64,000 nt of DNA from Microbacterium sp. AK009. Lineage in GTDB: Bacteria > Actinomycetota > Actinomycetes > Actinomycetales > Microbacteriaceae. Numbering within the stretch: the first letter of the stretch is position 1; each line of letters opens with the position of its first letter. Position numbers and translations under genes: made by a program. Location: NCBI RefSeq assembly GCF_013410955.1, contig NZ_JACCCG010000003.1:453750-517749 (forward strand), read 5' to 3'. This document shows, one piece after another, positions 61,837-64,000 of the stretch. The notes below the pieces were generated by a model. The model was not told the DNA's origin. It did no database searches and saw nothing but the letters and a program-made list of their open reading frames with translations.

Positions 61837-62676
61837 TCAGGTGGCGAACGCGTCGGTGCCCAGGACGGCCAGCAGTTGCAGCTTCTCGTGGGATTCGGTG
61901 CCGGGCTCGGCGGTGTAGACGAGCAGACGGTGGGATTGATCGGGATCCAGCAGCGTTTGGCATGCCAACTCGAGCTGTCCCACCGAGGGGTGGTGGAAGC
62001 GTTTGACCTCGGTCGGACGGGGGCCGACCTCGTGCGTGTCCCAGACCTCCCGGAAGAGGTGGTTGTCCTGCAGCAGCGAGACCATCGCTGCGGCGCGTGA
62101 CTGCGGGCCTCGGCGAGCGACCAGTTCACGCAGCCCCGAGGCGTACACCCGCGACAGCTGGTGCTGCTCGTCGGCGGAGTAGGCGGCCCGCACGGCCGGC
62201 TCGGTGAACCACCGATAGCCGAGGCTGCGTGCGGGGCCGGTGCGTAGCGAGGCGTCGCCGAGAACGGCGACGCCGAGGGGAGTCTGCCGCAGGGTCTCGC
62301 CGAGCTCGGTGACGATCTCTGCCGGAGTGTCGGTCAGGCGGTCGAGGATCCGCAGAAGCCCGGGACTGATGTGCTCGCTCGTCGTGTCGCGCAGCGGCGG
62401 CTGGTGACCGGCGAGCCGGAAGAGGTGATCCCGCTCGTCGAGCGTGAGATGCAGGCCCTGCGCGATCGCGGCGATCATCTGCTCGGACGGGTGGGGGCCG
62501 GTCGCGCGTTCGAGCCGCGCGTAGTAATCGGTCGACATGTGGCAGAGCACAGCGACCTCTTCGCGCCGCAGGCCTTCCGTGCGCCGACGGGGTCCGCGCG
62601 TGAGCCCGACGTCCTCGGGTTGCAGCGCCACGCGTCGTCGCCGAAGGAACTCCGCCAGCCCGTCCCGATCGATCAC
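61837..62676 (-). CDS. HTH regulator of the XRE/MmyB type
   Basis: A 279-residue protein: an N-terminal XRE HTH (GLRREEVAVLCHMSTDYYARLERATG) and a C-terminal PAS-like MmyB domain (LGYRWFTEPAVRAAYSADEQHQ, RFHHPSVGQLELACQTLLDPD). In actinobacteria such proteins usually control a neighbouring SDR gene, here 124 bp downstream on the same strand. AAGGGGG lies before the GTG start. Confidence 0.9.
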   Translation of the reverse strand: MIDRDGLAEFLRRRRVALQPEDVGLTRGPRRRTEGLRREEVAVLCHMSTDYYARLERATGPHPSEQMIAAIAQGLHLTLDERDHLFRLAGHQPPLRDTTSEHISPGLLRILDRLTDTPAEIVTELGETLRQTPLGVAVLGDASLRTGPARSLGYRWFTEPAVRAAYSADEQHQLSRVYASGLRELVARRGPQSRAAAMVSLLQDNHLFREVWDTHEVGPRPTEVKRFHHPSVGQLELACQTLLDPDQSHRLLVYTAEPGTESHEKLQLLAVLGTDAFAT

Positions 62677-62734
62677 CCATCCCCCTTCCGACCGACCCTT
62701 TCTACGCGAGACTCCGCGTCGTAGCCAGGGCCTG

Positions 62735-63514
62735 TCAGTCCGCCCCTCTCTCGCTCCGCGGCAGCGACATCCACAGCGCGGCCCACTGCGGCGCCGTCAG
62801 ATCGCGAGGAAGCGCGCGTTGCTCCACGCTCGCGTGCGCGAGCGCGTTCTGCGCGACCCGACGGTCGATCCGGGCGGCGCCTGCCAAGATCTGGTCGAGG
62901 CTGCGACCCTTGCCCGAGAACACCGCGGCGACGAACCGCTCGTAGTTCCGACGCGCCCGGGCAGGGAGCAGGGGGTCGTCGCGACGTGTGATCGTGAGGA
63001 TTCCGCCGTCCACGCTCGGGGAGGGGGTGAATCCCGACCGCGGGATCCTGCCGTGAAGTGCGAACTCGAACCACGGGACACTCTGCGCGGTCATCATCGT
63101 CTGCCCGCCGACACCCGCCCGCTTTCGCGCCACCTCCCACTGCGTCACGAGCACGGCGTCCGTCCACCGCGGCTCGCTGAGCAGGCGGCGGAGGATCGGG
63201 GTGGTGAGGTGGAAGGGGATGTTGCCGACGATCACTGGTTCCCGAAGCGGATGACGCAGGGCGTCGGCCTGGCGAATCGTCGCTCCCGGTAGCGATTGTG
63301 CGAGACGGAGAGTCCGGTACTCGTCGATGTCGATGGCGATCAGTCGACGCCCTGTCGCCGCGAGTCGACGTGTGAGGGCGCCGTCGCCGGCGCCGATCTC
63401 GAGGATCGACCCTCGCGTACTGCGGACGAGGGCGTCGATCCGGTCGATCGACGGCGTGTGGGTGAGGAAGTTCTGGCCGAGCTCGTGTCGGCCGCCGTGA
63501 GAGGAACGAGGCAT
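62735..63514 (-). CDS. erm: 23S rRNA (adenine-N6)-methyltransferase, Erm family
   Basis: A 259-residue Erm protein: SAM motif I ILEIGAGDGALTRRL, NIPFHLTTPILRRLL (catalytic NIPF), WFEFALHGRIPRSGFTPSPS. It dimethylates A2058 of 23S rRNA, giving macrolide-lincosamide-streptogramin B resistance. SD GGAG (63525-63522) is buried in a hairpin and a 16-residue leader lies upstream, so induction by translation attenuation is likely. The exact Erm class cannot be assigned by eye. Confidence 0.92.
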   Translation of the reverse strand: MPRSSHGGRHELGQNFLTHTPSIDRIDALVRSTRGSILEIGAGDGALTRRLAATGRRLIAIDIDEYRTLRLAQSLPGATIRQADALRHPLREPVIVGNIPFHLTTPILRRLLSEPRWTDAVLVTQWEVARKRAGVGGQTMMTAQSVPWFEFALHGRIPRSGFTPSPSVDGGILTITRRDDPLLPARARRNYERFVAAVFSGKGRSLDQILAGAARIDRRVAQNALAHASVEQRALPRDLTAPQWAALWMSLPRSERGAD

Positions 63515-63641
63515 GGGTGTGCTCCGATGAAGAGGGGAGCACCCGGTGCGGGACGTGGAGAGGCGGGATACGCCGAAGGCCCGTCCGAGTGCAGAAGGAC
63601 TCGGAGGAGACGGCGCGATGCGACGAAGTGGTCGCGCCGTC
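63515..63641 (-). promoter_or_regulatory. Erm attenuator region
   Basis: Three hairpins lie between leader and erm: GACGGCGCGA/TCGCGCCGTC (63609-63618 with 63632-63641; overlaps the leader stop), TCCGAGT/ACTCGGA (63584-63590 with 63599-63605) and GGGT..GCTCC/GGAGC..ACCC (63515-63525 with 63536-63544), the last hiding the erm ribosome-binding site. This is the classical layout of macrolide-induced attenuation. Confidence 0.75.
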
Positions 63642-63690
63642 AGGCGCGGCGGTCGCGGACCAGAGCGGTGAGCGCCATCACGGGCGCCAT
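63640..63690 (-). CDS. Erm leader peptide
   Basis: Reads MAPVMALTALVRDRRA (16 residues). It ends with the arginine-rich R-x-R context (VRDRR) like the arrest motif of RLR-type leaders, at which macrolide-bound ribosomes stall. Its stop overlaps the first hairpin. The ATG is not preceded by a strong ribosome-binding site (GGGAAC, nine bases upstream). Confidence 0.72.
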   Translation of the reverse strand: MAPVMALTALVRDRRA

Positions 63691-63711
63691 GTTTATCGTT
63701 CCCACGCCTCG

Positions 63712-63741
63712 ACGGTAGCAGGCTCGTTTCCCTCTCGTCAC
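63712..63741 (-). promoter_or_regulatory. Promoter of the erm unit
   Basis: Minus-strand GTGACG (63741-63736) and TACCGT (63717-63712) are 18 bases apart, giving a start a few bases before the leader ATG. Confidence 0.55.
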
Positions 63742-63787
63742 TTGCCTGCCCGGCGCTGCCTGCCGCAGCGGCGGCGCATGTTCGCCG

Positions 63788-63905
63788 TCAGAAGGGTGCG
63801 GGTTCGTGGGGATCGTCGACCGGTTCGTCCGTAAGCCGGAATTCGGTGCCGGGGTTGGTCCATGTCGCCCAGAGGTCGTCGGGGAGGTCTTCTTCGGGGG
63901 TGAAG
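63788..63905 (-). pseudogene. Possible 3' remnant of a gene cut by the IS
   Basis: A minus-strand frame from the presumed IS edge reads a proline- and acid-rich tail (TPEEDLPDDLWATWTNPG) to a TGA at 63788. It may be the end of a gene disrupted by the insertion; no family recognised. No target-site duplication can be checked because the other end is outside. Confidence 0.3.
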
Positions 63906-64000
63906 TGAACCGTCCTGGGTTCCGTGGAGGCTCTGATCCCATCTAGGAGGATGAGGGTTATGCCGGCGAAGTATGACAAGGAGACGATCGAGCGGGTGGT
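63906..64000 (+). mobile_element. Left end of an IS3-type insertion sequence
   Basis: Begins with TGAACCGTCCTGGG, which resembles the TGAAC(C)GxCC terminal repeats of actinobacterial IS3 elements, and is followed by a transposase start. Truncated by the window edge. Confidence 0.55.
63960..64000 (+). CDS. IS3-family transposase OrfA (start only)
   Basis: MPAKYDKETIERVV is the typical IS3 OrfA N-terminus (MPxKYxxET). GGAGGATGAGGG lies upstream. Only 13 codons are in the window. Confidence 0.6.
   Translation, partial: MPAKYDKETIERV

Noticed and set aside
62735..63514. KsgA (16S rRNA dimethyltransferase)
   Set aside because: NIPFHLTTP and the leader/attenuator context fit Erm; the KsgA NLPYNI-type motif is absent.
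63788..63979. 63-codon minus ORF starting inside the transposase frame
   Set aside because: Its N-terminus lies within the IS end, so it is more likely a fusion of IS sequence with a gene remnant than a gene.

Overview
The window is GC-rich (about 70% G+C by eye), densely coded DNA of an actinobacterium, most likely Microbacteriaceae (Microbacterium-like). The grounds are inference from gene content: a DUF222/HNH endonuclease gene, an ECF42-type sigma factor with a DGPF/YCII partner, CofD, actinobacterial-style sugar ABC operons without their own ATPase, and very frequent leaderless starts (TANNNT six to eight bases before ATG/GTG). No ribosomal RNA, replication origin, CRISPR array or complete prophage is visible. 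One tRNA-Arg(ACG) is present.

Layout. 1-4.6 kb: a winged-helix regulator divergent from a DAB-type inorganic carbon uptake operon (dabB, dabA, PII-like). 4.7-8.3 kb: ECF42/YCII/SRPBCC operon, ThuA-like protein, BLUF photoreceptor. 8.5-16.5 kb: oxidoreductase and aldo/keto reductase, a DUF222/HNH gene bracketed by inverted short repeats, a DUF1206 membrane protein, and GH36 alpha-galactosidase divergent from a ROK regulator. 16.5-24.8 kb: Pol IV, MpaB-like oxygenase, alditol oxidase, CofD, phosphoesterase, BFN-domain protein, CrtI-like oxidoreductase and small proteins. 24.9-30.4 kb: a sugar ABC operon (with a possible 11-codon leader ORF), an MFS transporter and a secreted SGN-repeat protein. 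30.4-43.2 kb: an L-arabinose region (LacI regulator, araD, FGGY kinase, araA, aldose epimerase, then a second LacI regulator divergent from GH51 arabinofuranosidase), interrupted by membrane proteins, the tRNA and a MerR regulator. 43.1-49.8 kb: an hsp20 gene with both CIRCE and HAIR operators, DUF2207, an LLM oxidoreductase coupled to a GH13 enzyme, and an EEP-family protein. 49.8-50.2 kb: two 160-bp tandem repeats with conserved stems, the best candidate for an undescribed RNA element. 50.2-58.5 kb: LolA-like/ABC operon, transporters and small enzymes. 58.6-64 kb: AraC regulator, acyl-CoA ligase, SDR, HTH regulator, an erm methyltransferase with an upstream leader peptide and attenuator, and the start of an IS3-type insertion sequence running off the window.

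How the genes fit together. GH36, GH51 and the araDBA set suggest a life on plant-derived galactosides and arabinans, each unit under a local repressor with a visible palindrome. The DAB operon implies bicarbonate accumulation in an otherwise heterotrophic genome. CofD and the luciferase-like oxidoreductase hint at F420 use. The erm gene with its leader is an inducible macrolide-resistance unit. Functional statements rest on reading translated sequences and recalled family knowledge; no searches were run.
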